A stretch of 64,000 nucleotides of DNA from Alphaproteobacteria bacterium (lineage in GTDB: Bacteria; Pseudomonadota; Alphaproteobacteria; Micropepsales; Micropepsaceae): contig WGMH01000004.1 in NCBI GenBank assembly GCA_016125165.1, forward strand, positions 186,001 through 250,000. The letters are read 5' to 3'. The notes beneath the pieces were generated by a model. It did no database searches, was not told the origin of the DNA, and was given only the letters and a program-made list of their open reading frames with translations. Numbering within the stretch: position 1 is the stretch's first letter; every line of letters begins with the position of its first letter. This document shows positions 48,660 through 57,888 of the stretch, piece by piece. The position numbers and the translations under genes were made by a program.

Positions 48660-49999
48660 AGTACGCGACACTCGCAACACTCACCGCCGCGCTCGCGCTT
48701 GGTGCATCCGCCCTTGCCCAACCGGCCGTCACGCCGTCGTCGTCCGTAATGGTGGCGCAGCTTCCACCAACAAATCCGCCAGTGCTCATTCGGCATGGCC
48801 ATGTGTTCACTATGGGAAGCGCCGGCACGCTGTCTAATGCCGATGTTCTGATTTCCGGCGGCAAGATTGCCGCCGTGGGACCAAACATCGTAGCCCCTGC
48901 CAACGCACGGGTAATCGACGCCAAGGGCAAGCCGGTAACACCGGGACTGATGGCATCCTATACGCAGCTGGGAATAGAAGAACTCGAGCTCGACAACGAG
49001 AGCAACGATTCCAGTGGCGATCAGGCCATCAACACAGCAGCCTTCGATGTCACCGACGCCATCAATCCCAACTCCACACTGATACCCGTGGCGCGCATTG
49101 CCGGAGTGACCCGCGTTCTCACCGCGCCAGTGGCGGGACCGGGCGTATTCTATGGCAAGGCCGCGATCCTTCATCTTGGCAACGGACCAGACCTTCTGGT
49201 GAAGCCGAATGCCGGCGTCTTCGTCACGCTTGGCCCGGTGGGCAGCGATGATTCACGGGGCACCCGCCCGGACACCTGGTCCGTGTTCCGCGAAACCATG
49301 GACGACGCGCGCGAATATTGGGCACACCGCGCAGGCTATCACCTGCCTGGTGGCAGCCGGGATCAGCGCACGCTGCGCATTGATCTGGAAGCGCTTGGCC
49401 CGGTCATTCGCGGCGAGGTGCCGCTGATCGTTCATGCTGAACGCGCCTCCGATATCCGGCAGGCCCTGAAATACACTGCGGCCAACAAACTGAAAATGAT
49501 TCTGCTGGGCGCCGAAGAAGGCTGGATGGTGGCCAAGGATATCGCCGATGCACATGTGCCCGTGATCCTCGATTCCGTCACCAACCTGCCGTTTCACTTC
49601 TCCAGCATCGGCGCAACGTTGAAAAACGCGGCCCGCCTGGATGCGGCTGGCGTGACCGTGATCTTCGAACCGCAGAATGACGATCCATCGCAATATGCGC
49701 GCACCGTCACGCAAATTGCAGGCAATGCGGTGGCGAACGGCATGCCCTATGAGCACGCGCTGGCCGCCATCACCAGCCGCCCCGCGGCGGTTTGGGGCAT
49801 TGCAAACAGCTATGGCACGGTCGAAGTCGGAAAAGATGCCGATGTGGTGGTGTGGGACGGCGATCCGCTGGAAGTAACAAGCGCGCCGACCGCCGTGTTC
49901 ATCCGTGGTGACAACATGCCCATGGTCTCGCGTCAGACCATGCTGCGTGAGCGCTACAAGAACCTGAAGGACAAGGCGAAGCCCTTCGCTTACCGCTAA
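48656..49999 (+). CDS. Secreted amidohydrolase-like protein, degenerate metal site
   Basis: 447 aa with a signal peptide (MKYATLATLTAALALGASALAQP). The fold matches the preceding amidohydrolase (GGKIAAVGPNIVAPANARVIDAKGKPVTPGL), but where HxH should stand it has ASYTQLG, so both metal His are replaced (Tyr102, Gln104). A His remains in IVHAERASD, while the next expected His is in MILLGAEEGW and is missing. It is likely a non-catalytic or altered partner of the first protein. Stop overlaps the convergent sulfotransferase gene. Confidence 0.85.
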   Translation: MKYATLATLTAALALGASALAQPAVTPSSSVMVAQLPPTNPPVLIRHGHVFTMGSAGTLSNADVLISGGKIAAVGPNIVAPANARVIDAKGKPVTPGLMASYTQLGIEELELDNESNDSSGDQAINTAAFDVTDAINPNSTLIPVARIAGVTRVLTAPVAGPGVFYGKAAILHLGNGPDLLVKPNAGVFVTLGPVGSDDSRGTRPDTWSVFRETMDDAREYWAHRAGYHLPGGSRDQRTLRIDLEALGPVIRGEVPLIVHAERASDIRQALKYTAANKLKMILLGAEEGWMVAKDIADAHVPVILDSVTNLPFHFSSIGATLKNAARLDAAGVTVIFEPQNDDPSQYARTVTQIAGNAVANGMPYEHALAAITSRPAAVWGIANSYGTVEVGKDADVVVWDGDPLEVTSAPTAVFIRGDNMPMVSRQTMLRERYKNLKDKAKPFAYR

Positions 50000-50820
50000 A
50001 GTGCGGCCGCGTTCGCGCGGACCCAATCGTAGAGCACAAGATCGCGTGCGTTCAGACGCGCGATCTTGGCGCGCGCCGCAGAGCCAATATCATCGCCGCT
50101 GGCGTGGCGCGTTCGATTCTCATGCGGAAATTCGAGCGAAACACCAAGCTTCGCCGAAAGCCCCCGCGCGAACGCCTCGCGCTCTTCAATGATGCCTGCA
50201 TGGAGCACGTGCTCGCCGAAATAGGCCGCAAGGTCCGCCTGGCCATTCCAGCCAATCAATCGCGAAGCAAGACTTGCATAGGCATCACCGTATTCCAGCA
50301 ATCCATCCAGGAAACCCGCGAAGTCCCATTTGCCAGCGAGCTTTGGCAAAATGCCTTTGTCGATGCGCGGGCCGAAGCGCTTCTTGTTGAAGCTCTGGCG
50401 GGCATAATTGTACTCCGATAGCGCGCGCGCATAGGGATCGCGCATCAGGACGATCATCTTCATCGGCAGTGTCAGGCCCGCCGATAGCGTTGGAAAGAGA
50501 TTGTGCCCGCCGCTGATGATATCTCCGCGCCGCGCACGCGCATTCACCGCATCGAACGCACCCTGAACGCTGGGCGTTCCGAAGGCACGAAGCAGGTTTC
50601 GGCGCAGTGTGCGCTGAAAGCGCAACCGCTGAAAACGGGAAACCTTGCCATCGAAATCTTCAAGTGTCGGAATGTCGATGACGGTGCGGCCAGATGCGCT
50701 CAACATGCCATCGAGGCTGGTGCTTCCACTTTTGGGAATGCGCACACACAGCAACAACGTCTCATCGGCGATATGCGATGCTCCCTGCCCGATCATGCCG
50801 CCAGTATTGCCCCCATGCAT
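49996..50820 (-). CDS. Sulfotransferase-family protein
   Basis: About 274 aa. The 5'-phosphosulfate loop of PAPS-dependent sulfotransferases is visible as CVRIPKSGSTSL, and the 3'-phosphate motif as IVLMRDPYARALSEYNYA, the pattern of Sulfotransfer_2/heparan-type enzymes. It would sulfate a carbohydrate or lipid. The start is uncertain: an ATG at 50820, a TTG at 50829, and a third Met 24 bases further in; none has a good RBS. Confidence 0.8.
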   Translation of the reverse strand: MHGGNTGGMIGQGASHIADETLLLCVRIPKSGSTSLDGMLSASGRTVIDIPTLEDFDGKVSRFQRLRFQRTLRRNLLRAFGTPSVQGAFDAVNARARRGDIISGGHNLFPTLSAGLTLPMKMIVLMRDPYARALSEYNYARQSFNKKRFGPRIDKGILPKLAGKWDFAGFLDGLLEYGDAYASLASRLIGWNGQADLAAYFGEHVLHAGIIEEREAFARGLSAKLGVSLEFPHENRTRHASGDDIGSAARAKIARLNARDLVLYDWVRANAAAL

Positions 50821-50969
50821 GGCGTTCAACTATGCCACACCATCGCCCTTGTCCATGCCACCCCACCGGTAGTCAAGACAAAATGCGCCCCTCGCGAGAC
50901 AGCCAGCACTCCGCGTCGGCGTTCGTAGTCTGTGCAAAAATGCGAAAATTCGCGCAAGGCGATCCCTCG

Positions 50970-52307
50970 TCAAAACAGCGGTTTTCCCGTTGCGCTGGGC
51001 AAAGGCACGTCCATGATCTTTGCAAGGGTTGGTGCAATGTCGCGCATATCGATCACACCAAGGGATTTGTTCACCGCAACATTTGGCCCGTTGATGATGA
51101 AGGTCGCGTTCATTTCCGGATGATCGGGGAAGTAGCCGTGCGTTCCGTTGCCCGGCGATGCCGTGATAACCGCACCCGTTGTCTTGTTACCCATTTCTAC
51201 GCCCAGCTTGAAGTCAACGAAGAAACTTGCCTCTTTCGCGCCACCCATGGCCTTCACGGTCTTGGCATCGGCAATGCGCGCAATTCCGCTCTTGGGGTCT
51301 GTGGCCAGCTTTTTCAGAAGATCCGCGACTTTCTTTTGCAGTGCCTTGTCGTCGGGACGCGCCAGAACGACCGCGGCCGAGCCGCCCGCACCCCACGGCA
51401 TGGCATCCCATGCAGAAATCTTTCCTGTCTTTTCATCCAGCGTGATCAATCCGGCTTCGACGAATGGCACCATCAGGTTGGAATCTTCGGAGATCGGAGC
51501 AAAGCCGTGATCCGAGACGATTGCCACCACCAGATCCAGCTCAGCCTTCCGCGCATCGGCAATCAGCGAACCGACAATTGTATCAATGGTATTCAATGTA
51601 TCGGCCGCTTCCGTGGAACCGGGGCCGTATACATGCTCAAAATGGTCCAAGCTAACCAGATGGAGCGTCGTGAATTCGGGGTGCTTCAATGCGATCAGTG
51701 CGGCCGCATAGCTGGCGCGCACAGCATCGCTTTGCGGCGTCTCGTTGAGGAGTTTGGACAGCGGCGTGTTCGTTGATTTCTCCAGGTCTGCAATCAGTCC
51801 GGGCGACGATAGCGCTTCAACCAGCTTCAGATCGTCCGCCGTGCCTGCGCGCCAGACTTCGGGCACGTTATAGGTTACGCTTCGCGCTCCAACGCTTACG
51901 GGCCAACTTACACTGCCGACCACCTCGCCCTTGCCGTGCACCGCATCCCACAAGGTCGGCACCTTGATGTCGGACGCGTACCAGTACCAGCCGCCGAAAT
52001 TCTTCTGGAGCGGATCAAACGTCGTATTGTTGGAAATGCCATGCAGCGAGGGCGCGACGCCGGTGATCAAAGTTGTGTGGTTCGGGTAGGTGACCGTGGG
52101 CAGCACGTTGTTCACGCCAGCCGCATAGCTGCCCTCTTTCGCCAGCGCGCGCAGCACAGGTGCGTTAACAAGCGGATTGCTGGCCGGGTCCAGAACATCG
52201 CTGGGTTTGAGGCCATCGATCGAAATCATCAGAACCGGCGCCGCATTGGCGGCACCCGATGCAAACACGGCCCCCAGCAGCAAAGCGGCAAATCGAATTC
52301 CACGCAT
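50970..52307 (-). CDS. Secreted nucleotide pyrophosphatase/phosphodiesterase (alkaline phosphatase superfamily)
   Basis: 445 aa with a signal peptide (MRGIRFAALLLGAVFASGAANA). Metal and nucleophile residues of the NPP group: ISIDGLKP (Asp), TVTYPNHTTLITG (Thr nucleophile after the Pro-rich turn), LVSLDHFEHVYGP (Asp, His), VSDHGF (Asp, His) and GTHGYFPDHPEM (His). It cleaves phosphodiesters or nucleotides in the periplasm with two zinc ions. The start at MRGIRF gives the signal peptide with a GGGAGGAAT RBS; the longer ORF has no such leader. Confidence 0.92.
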   Translation of the reverse strand: MRGIRFAALLLGAVFASGAANAAPVLMISIDGLKPSDVLDPASNPLVNAPVLRALAKEGSYAAGVNNVLPTVTYPNHTTLITGVAPSLHGISNNTTFDPLQKNFGGWYWYASDIKVPTLWDAVHGKGEVVGSVSWPVSVGARSVTYNVPEVWRAGTADDLKLVEALSSPGLIADLEKSTNTPLSKLLNETPQSDAVRASYAAALIALKHPEFTTLHLVSLDHFEHVYGPGSTEAADTLNTIDTIVGSLIADARKAELDLVVAIVSDHGFAPISEDSNLMVPFVEAGLITLDEKTGKISAWDAMPWGAGGSAAVVLARPDDKALQKKVADLLKKLATDPKSGIARIADAKTVKAMGGAKEASFFVDFKLGVEMGNKTTGAVITASPGNGTHGYFPDHPEMNATFIINGPNVAVNKSLGVIDMRDIAPTLAKIMDVPLPSATGKPLF

Positions 52308-52459
52308 GCGTATTCCTCCCCGGTCTGATGCGGTGACTCTATTCGCAGAGTTCGATGATGGTCGCATGTAACTTTTTGGCTGCCTGCGCCTTGAAATGAT
52401 AAAGTTCTGTTCCATATATGTTCTCACAATCATCACTCACGCGGGAGAATGCAGATCAG

Positions 52460-52483
52460 ATAAAGATATGCAGATTTCTTTAT
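52460..52483. promoter_or_regulatory. ATAAAGA dyad upstream of ahcY
   Basis: ATAAAGA (52460-52466), ten bases, TCTTTAT (52477-52483), in a short AT-rich island that ends eight bases before the ahcY -35 box. Placement suits a regulator of the methyl cycle; ArsR-type SAH/SAM sensors are known to bind AT-rich dyads near ahcY, but I cannot match this to a published site. Confidence 0.45.
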
Positions 52484-52490
52484 ATGCTTC

Positions 52491-52519
52491 TTGAACGGTC
52501 CGGTGGGCCGCGCTATACG
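52491..52519 (+). promoter_or_regulatory. Promoter of ahcY
   Basis: TTGAAC (52491-52496), 17 bases, TATACG (52514-52519); predicted start near 52526, about 32 bases before the ATG. An upstream alternative TTGAAA-N17-ATATAT lies at 52391-52419. Confidence 0.6.
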
Positions 52520-52557
52520 GCGGGCGGAACGCGCCCCACACCCAAAGGATTTCTGAT

Positions 52558-53955
52558 ATGGCCCACGATTACGTTGTCAAGGATATCAACCTCGCCGATT
52601 GGGGGCGCAAGGAAATCGATATCGCCGAAACCGAAATGCCCGGCCTGATGGCCACGCGCGAAGAATACGCCGCGCACCAGCCGCTGAAGGGCGCGCGCAT
52701 TGCCGGTTCGCTGCACATGACCATTCAGACCGCTGTGCTGATCGAAACCCTGACGGCACTCGGCGCCGATGTGCGCTGGGCCTCGTGCAACATTTACTCC
52801 ACGCAGGATCACGCAGCAGCCGCGATCGCGGCGGGTGGCACGCCCGTATTCGCGGTGAAGGGCGAAAGCCTTGAGGATTATTGGGAATACACCCACCGCA
52901 TCTTCGAGTGGAGCGATGGCGGCGCACCCAACATGATCCTGGACGATGGTGGCGACGCCACGCTTCTGGTGCATCTGGGCCTTCGCGCAGAGCAGGGCGA
53001 CACCGCCTTCCTCGATGGCGCGACCAATGAGGAAGAGGAAGTTCTGTTCGCGGCCATCAAGCGCCGCCTGAAGCACAAACACGGCTGGTACACACAGCTT
53101 GCGCACAGCATCAAGGGTGTGACCGAGGAAACCACTACGGGCGTACACCGCCTCTACATCATGGAGAAGGAGGGCAAACTTCTCTTCCCGGCCATCAACG
53201 TGAACGACAGCGTGACGAAGTCGAAATTCGACAACCTCTATGGCTGCCGCGAGTCTCTGGTGGACGGTATCCGCCGCGGCACCGATGTGATGATGGCCGG
53301 CAAGGTGGCAATGGTCGCAGGCTTCGGCGACGTGGGCAAAGGCTCCGCCGCTTCGCTACGCCAGGCCGGTTGCCGCGTACTCGTGTCGGAAATCGATCCG
53401 ATCTGCGCCCTGCAGGCCGCGATGGAAGGCTATGAAGTGACCACCATGGAAGACGCCGCCCCCCGTGCGGACATCTTCGTGACCTCCACCGGCAATGTGG
53501 ACGTGATCACAGTGGAACACATGCGCGCCATGAAGGATCGCGCCATCGTTTGCAACATCGGCCACTTCGATTCAGAAATTCAGGTGGCCGGCCTGAAGAA
53601 CTTCAAGTGGAAGAATATCAAGGATCAGGTGGACGAGATCGAATTCCCGGACGGCAAGAAAATCATCCTTCTGTCGCAGGGCCGCCTCGTGAACCTGGGC
53701 AATGCCATGGGCCATCCGAGCTTCGTGATGAGCGCATCGTTCACCAACCAGACGCTCGCCCAGATGGAACTCTATTGCAATCCGGGCAAGTACGAGAAGA
53801 AGGTCTATGTCCTGCCCAAAAAGCTGGACGAGAAGGTCGCACGCTTGCACCTTGCGAAAATCGGCGTGAAGCTGACCGAACTTTCCAAGAAGCAGGCGGA
53901 GTACATTTCCGTTCCGCAGGCTGGCCCTTTCAAGCCGGATACGTACAGGTACTAA
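52558..53955 (+). CDS. ahcY: Adenosylhomocysteinase
   Basis: 465-aa enzyme splitting S-adenosylhomocysteine into adenosine and homocysteine, keeping methylation reactions running. The family landmarks are all clear: [39 protein letters not shown], the NAD-binding [17 protein letters not shown], and the C-terminal KPDTYRY. The length fits the long bacterial form with the extra insert around [14 protein letters not shown] five-base gap separates it from DUF6065. Confidence 0.97.
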   Translation: MAHDYVVKDINLADWGRKEIDIAETEMPGLMATREEYAAHQPLKGARIAGSLHMTIQTAVLIETLTALGADVRWASCNIYSTQDHAAAAIAAGGTPVFAVKGESLEDYWEYTHRIFEWSDGGAPNMILDDGGDATLLVHLGLRAEQGDTAFLDGATNEEEEVLFAAIKRRLKHKHGWYTQLAHSIKGVTEETTTGVHRLYIMEKEGKLLFPAINVNDSVTKSKFDNLYGCRESLVDGIRRGTDVMMAGKVAMVAGFGDVGKGSAASLRQAGCRVLVSEIDPICALQAAMEGYEVTTMEDAAPRADIFVTSTGNVDVITVEHMRAMKDRAIVCNIGHFDSEIQVAGLKNFKWKNIKDQVDEIEFPDGKKIILLSQGRLVNLGNAMGHPSFVMSASFTNQTLAQMELYCNPGKYEKKVYVLPKKLDEKVARLHLAKIGVKLTELSKKQAEYISVPQAGPFKPDTYRY

Positions 53956-53959
53956 GACG

Positions 53960-54772
53960 ATGAGTTCGGATGCAGAAGCTGACGACGAATTGAAGTTTCC
54001 CAGCGTGACGTCAGCTTTTGCACCACCGACGCTCGAGTGCTTTGCGATCTCGCCCTTCGCGCCGAAGATTGTACCGGCGTCGCCCTCGCGCGATTGGATG
54101 GATGCTTTTCCGGGCCGCCATCCCTATCGTTGCCTGCCGCTCGGCATTGCCAATGCCTATGGCTGGGAAATCCTCTCGCCATGCGATCTGCAGGTGAGCT
54201 GGAAGGGTGGCCCAGACGCCAAGGACATCAAGATCAAGGCGACCGACGGCTATGAGCATGTCGATCATATCGCCGCATCAAATTTCACGCGCGGTATTCT
54301 CACGTTTCACCTGGGCTACATCTTTCGCACTTCGCCCGGCTGGCAATTGCTCGCCACCGGACCATTCAATGAGCCCAAGGCACGCGTTGCGCCCCTGACA
54401 GGGGTCATCGAAACAGACTGGCTGCCCTATCCTTTTACAATGAACTGGCAATTCACGCGCGAAGGCACAGTGCGCTGGGCGAAGGACGAACCGTTGTGCG
54501 TGATCGTGCCGATTGTGCAAGGCGCACTGAATGATGTGGTGCCGGTTGTTCGAAATGTCGAAGACGATCCGGAACTGAAGCGCCAGTACGAAGTCTGGCG
54601 CGACAAGCGCACGGAATTCGTGGGGCGCCTGGAAAAGAACGACATGGCCGCAATCAAGCAGGCCTGGCAGCGGTATTATTTCCGTGGCGAACTACCGGAA
54701 GCTGGCATCAAGGCGCCCTCCCACGAGCACAAATTGCGGCTGAACGCGCCGCTCGACACGCGCAGGAAATAG
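53960..54772 (+). CDS. DUF6065 family protein
   Basis: 270-aa soluble protein that starts five bases after ahcY, so likely on its transcript. The pattern RCLPLGIANAYGWEILSP, FTRGILTFHLGYIFRTSPGWQLLATGPFNEPK and IETDWLPYPFTMNWQFT is that of DUF6065. Members occur near natural-product and oxygenase genes, but none has a known activity. It ends directly next to the cfa stop with no gap. Confidence 0.85.
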   Translation: MSSDAEADDELKFPSVTSAFAPPTLECFAISPFAPKIVPASPSRDWMDAFPGRHPYRCLPLGIANAYGWEILSPCDLQVSWKGGPDAKDIKIKATDGYEHVDHIAASNFTRGILTFHLGYIFRTSPGWQLLATGPFNEPKARVAPLTGVIETDWLPYPFTMNWQFTREGTVRWAKDEPLCVIVPIVQGALNDVVPVVRNVEDDPELKRQYEVWRDKRTEFVGRLEKNDMAAIKQAWQRYYFRGELPEAGIKAPSHEHKLRLNAPLDTRRK

Positions 54773-55942
54773 TCACACCCGCACCAGTTCAACCTGTGCC
54801 ACATCCGAGCGGCCAACCGAAAACGTTGCAGCGCATATGTTCAAATAAAACTGCCAGTTGCGCAGCGCACGATCATCGAAACCCAGCGCGCGGATTTCGT
54901 TCTCACGCTCTGCCATCCGCCGGGACCATTCGCGCAAGGTTCGTGCGTAGTGCTGACCGAAGCGGAATGTGTCGAGTACCTTTAACCCTGCTCGTTCGGC
55001 CTCTTCCCGAAAGCGTGCGAGCGACGGCAGCATACCGCCCGGGAACACATAGTGGCGGATGAAATCGCTGCGCTTGCGATAGCCGGCAAAGTATTCGTCC
55101 CCGATTGCGATGGTCTGGATCACGGCACGACCGCCTTCCTTCAGACGATCGGCGACTGTGCGGAAATATTGCGGCCAATAGCGCTCGCCGACAGCCTCGA
55201 ACATTTCGATGGAGACGATGCTGTCGAACGTGCCCCTCACATCGCGATAATCTTCCAAACGGATATCCGCCTTGCCACCAAGGCGCTGGGTCGCAAACCC
55301 GAACTGGGCTGGTGAAATAGTGAGGCCCGTAACATCGTGTTTGGCGTCAACCGCCGCCTCGGCAAACCCACCCCAGCCACAACCTATTTCCAGCACCCGC
55401 CCCTTGTCAGTCTCGAGGCGCTCCAAAATGCGGCCATATTTTCGACGCTGCGCATCAGCAAGGGAGGATGCATCGCTTGGATATAGCGCAGAAGAATAGG
55501 TCATTGTCTCATCGAGCCACAATTTATAGAAATCGTTCCCGACATCGTAATGCGCCTGAATATTCTTCTTTGAGCCGCTGACTGAATTGCGGCGAACCAG
55601 AGCATTGTGAATCACAAAACCCAGGCGGTTCAGCCAGTTCCCATGTGCATATCCTTCCAGCTCATCGAGATTGAGCAGGAAAACAGAAACCAGATTCTCG
55701 ATGTTATCGGTGTCCCACGCCCCAGCAATATAGTCTTCGCCAAGCCCGATATCGCCACGCGAGAGCAGCCGTTCCAGAACAGCCCATTCGCGAATGTGAA
55801 AGCGTGCGGATGGCCCCGCTTCCGCTCCCGCGTAAATCTCCTCGTCACCTTCCGGCGAGACGAAAGTGATGGAACCATACCGCAAACGGGACAGCGCATC
55901 GCGCCATTGGCGCGCCAGATATGATTTGGGGACAAGACTCAT
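54773..55942 (-). CDS. Cyclopropane-fatty-acyl-phospholipid synthase-type methyltransferase
   Basis: 389 aa. The N-terminal domain (FHIREWAVLERLLSRGDIGLGEDYIAGAWDTDNIENLV) and SAM-binding LEIGCGWGGFAEAA are typical, as are AHYDVGNDFYKLWLDETMTYSSALY and SIEMFEAVGERYWPQYF. It adds a methylene bridge to unsaturated acyl chains of membrane lipids, or a methyl in some relatives. It follows the FAD oxidoreductase 68 bases downstream; in many alphaproteobacteria this pair, with DUF1365 and DUF2177, is under the singlet-oxygen sigma factor. Confidence 0.92.
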   Translation of the reverse strand: MSLVPKSYLARQWRDALSRLRYGSITFVSPEGDEEIYAGAEAGPSARFHIREWAVLERLLSRGDIGLGEDYIAGAWDTDNIENLVSVFLLNLDELEGYAHGNWLNRLGFVIHNALVRRNSVSGSKKNIQAHYDVGNDFYKLWLDETMTYSSALYPSDASSLADAQRRKYGRILERLETDKGRVLEIGCGWGGFAEAAVDAKHDVTGLTISPAQFGFATQRLGGKADIRLEDYRDVRGTFDSIVSIEMFEAVGERYWPQYFRTVADRLKEGGRAVIQTIAIGDEYFAGYRKRSDFIRHYVFPGGMLPSLARFREEAERAGLKVLDTFRFGQHYARTLREWSRRMAERENEIRALGFDDRALRNWQFYLNICAATFSVGRSDVAQVELVRV

Positions 55943-56010
55943 CGACCAATTCCCCTGAATATGCCTGACAACCTTACCGCAATGTTTTGCGGATGGGGAC
56001 CCTGTTTCTT

Positions 56011-57357
56011 CTATTCCGCGGCAAGTGCGGAGGCTGTTCGGATCGGGAGTAAACTGCCGCCAGCTTCGGGCGCCCATTGCGACTCCGGTACGGACATTTC
56101 GTTTCGCCAGGGAACTGACACGCCCAAACGTTCCGCGACCGACACCGCGCTTTGAAGACCGTCCTCGTGAAATCCATGGCGCAGCCACGCGCCACAAAAC
56201 CATGTGTGTTTCTGCCCCTGCAGTCCCTGAATTTCCGACTGCGCGGCGATTGCGCGATGATCGAACACCGGGTGGGAGAACTGCTGCCGCAGGAATACCC
56301 GCTCGTCCGGAATTGGGGTCGACGGGTTGAGCGTGACAAATACAGGACGATCCATACGAATGCCCTGCAATCGGTTCATCCAATAACTGACTGAGATGGC
56401 AGGCTCCTCGGACGAGCCGTCCGACCGGTAGTTCCACGCGGCCCAGCACCGTTTGCGCAGCGGCATAACGGACGGATCGCGATGCAAAACGACCTCATTT
56501 GGCTGAAACCGGAAGGCTGACAGGATATCGCGTTCCCGGTCTGTCGCATCCGTCAGCATCGGCAGGATCTCGTCTGCGTGGCAAGCAAAGACTATGTGGT
56601 CAAAGACTCCGTGCGTTCCATCCGCGAGCGCCACGTTAATGCAGCCAGCATCACGGCTTACCGAGGTGATTTTTGCGTTGGTTCGGATGCGGTTCGCAAA
56701 ACCGGCGGCAAGCCGCTTAACATACGACCTTGACCCGCCTGTTACAGTGAACCATTGCGGCTGCCCTGAAATGCTTAGCAGATTGTGATTTGCGAAGAAT
56801 TGTACCAGCGTGCTTGCAGGAAATTTTCGCATCTGGCTGGGTGGACAACTCCAGATCGCCGCCGTCATGGGCAGGATATAGTACCTGCAGAATTCTTCGC
56901 CCAACTGGAGCGCATCAATCAATTCATCCAGGGTCCAATGCGGATTTGCATTTACGGCATTGAGTGCATGTCGATTGAATTGCGTGACATCATGAAGGAG
57001 GCGATAAAACATCGGCCGAAACAGGTTTCGCCGCTGTCCGACAATTGTGTTCAGGTTCTCAGCACCCCATTCGAAAGCGCCATCCGCAATGCTCGCCGCA
57101 AATGTCATGTTGCTGGCGTGTACGGGAACGTTTAAATGGCGAAACATCGCCGAAAGATGAGGATAGTTCTGATGGTTGAAAACGATGAAGCCGATATCAA
57201 CTGCAATCTGTGCATCATCATAGTTCAATTCTGCCGTGCATGAGTGCCCGCCGATACGGTCCGCCCTCTCGAAGACAGTCACGTCGTGGCGTTGATTTAG
57301 AAGAAATGCGGCCCCAAGGCCGGAAATGCCCGTACCGACAATTGCAATTCTGGCCAT
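56011..57357 (-). CDS. FAD-dependent amine-oxidase-like protein (COG2907 type)
   Basis: 448-aa flavoprotein. The FAD fingerprint is IAIVGTGISGLGAAFLLNQRHDVTVFERADRIGGH; the C-terminal half has NPSTPIPDERVFLRQQFSHPVFD and the FAD-closing TWFCGAWLRHGFHEDGLQSA. These are usual in the COG2907 proteins found beside CFA synthase. Here DUF1365, the normal third partner, is missing. The group is thought to modify membrane fatty acids under photo-oxidative stress. Confidence 0.9.
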   Translation of the reverse strand: MARIAIVGTGISGLGAAFLLNQRHDVTVFERADRIGGHSCTAELNYDDAQIAVDIGFIVFNHQNYPHLSAMFRHLNVPVHASNMTFAASIADGAFEWGAENLNTIVGQRRNLFRPMFYRLLHDVTQFNRHALNAVNANPHWTLDELIDALQLGEEFCRYYILPMTAAIWSCPPSQMRKFPASTLVQFFANHNLLSISGQPQWFTVTGGSRSYVKRLAAGFANRIRTNAKITSVSRDAGCINVALADGTHGVFDHIVFACHADEILPMLTDATDRERDILSAFRFQPNEVVLHRDPSVMPLRKRCWAAWNYRSDGSSEEPAISVSYWMNRLQGIRMDRPVFVTLNPSTPIPDERVFLRQQFSHPVFDHRAIAAQSEIQGLQGQKHTWFCGAWLRHGFHEDGLQSAVSVAERLGVSVPWRNEMSVPESQWAPEAGGSLLPIRTASALAAE

Positions 57358-57382
57358 GATCTCACCACGTTACGTCTGTGGC

Positions 57383-57411
57383 CGATACGCGTTTGCGCGA
57401 CGGGCGGATCA
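57383..57411 (-). promoter_or_regulatory. ECF-type promoter of the FAD oxidoreductase-cfa operon
   Basis: On the minus strand TGATCC (57411-57406), 17 bases, GTATCG (57388-57383), predicted start about 20 bases before the gene. TGATCC is the -35 known for the RpoE-ChrR (singlet-oxygen) sigma group in Rhodobacter, whose regulon contains genes of this same kind. Confidence 0.6.
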
Positions 57412-57425
57412 CGGCGGCAGAGAAA

Positions 57426-57454
57426 TGATCTGATCACTGCCTGCGCGCGTATGT
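57426..57454 (+). promoter_or_regulatory. ECF-type promoter of the DUF2177 gene
   Basis: TGATCT (57426-57431), 17 bases, GTATGT (57449-57454). Same -35 core, same spacing and same GTAT -10 as the promoter on the other strand 15 bases away, giving about 17 bases of leader before the RBS GGAGGA and ATG. Confidence 0.55.
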
Positions 57455-57477
57455 ACTCAAAATATCGGAGGACCATC

Positions 57478-57885
57478 ATGCTGAGTGCCGCGGCAATCTA
57501 TGTCATCATGCTGGTGGTGATGGCGATCCTTGATCTGGTTTGGATCAGTCAGGTCATGGGCCCGGTGTTCCAGTCGCAGCTCTCGGCCGTCATCTCTCCG
57601 GACGTCAACATGCCGGCCGCAATTGCCTTTTACTTGATCTACCCCGCGGGCATTACGCTGTTCGCGGTTGCGCCGGCCCTCAAGGGCGGCGGCTGGTCAG
57701 AGGCCCTTTTGTGGGGCGCTCTATTCGGCTTCTTCGCATACGCCACATACGATCTGACCAATCTGGCAACCCTGCGCGTTTGGTCCCTGCGGATCGCCCT
57801 GATGGATATTGCCTGGGGGACGTTCGTTACTGGCGCGTCGGCAACCCTCGCGGTTCTTCTGGCACGCCTGTTCCGCCTTACATGA
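57478..57885 (+). CDS. DUF2177 membrane protein
   Basis: 135-aa protein with four hydrophobic helices. MLVVMAILDLVWI, AIAFYLIYPAGITLFAV, and GALFGFFAYATYDLTNLATLRVWSLRIALMDIAWGTF are the DUF2177 signature. I begin at MLSAAAIY with RBS GGAGGACC. The gene is divergent from the FAD oxidoreductase-cfa pair and shares a mirror-image promoter with it, so it very likely belongs to the same envelope stress response. Function unknown. Confidence 0.9.
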   Translation: MLSAAAIYVIMLVVMAILDLVWISQVMGPVFQSQLSAVISPDVNMPAAIAFYLIYPAGITLFAVAPALKGGGWSEALLWGALFGFFAYATYDLTNLATLRVWSLRIALMDIAWGTFVTGASATLAVLLARLFRLT

Positions 57886-57888
57886 CTG

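Noticed and set aside
52520..52557. SAM or SAH riboswitch before ahcY
   Set aside because: The leader after the predicted start is only about 30 bases and has no aptamer-like conserved blocks.
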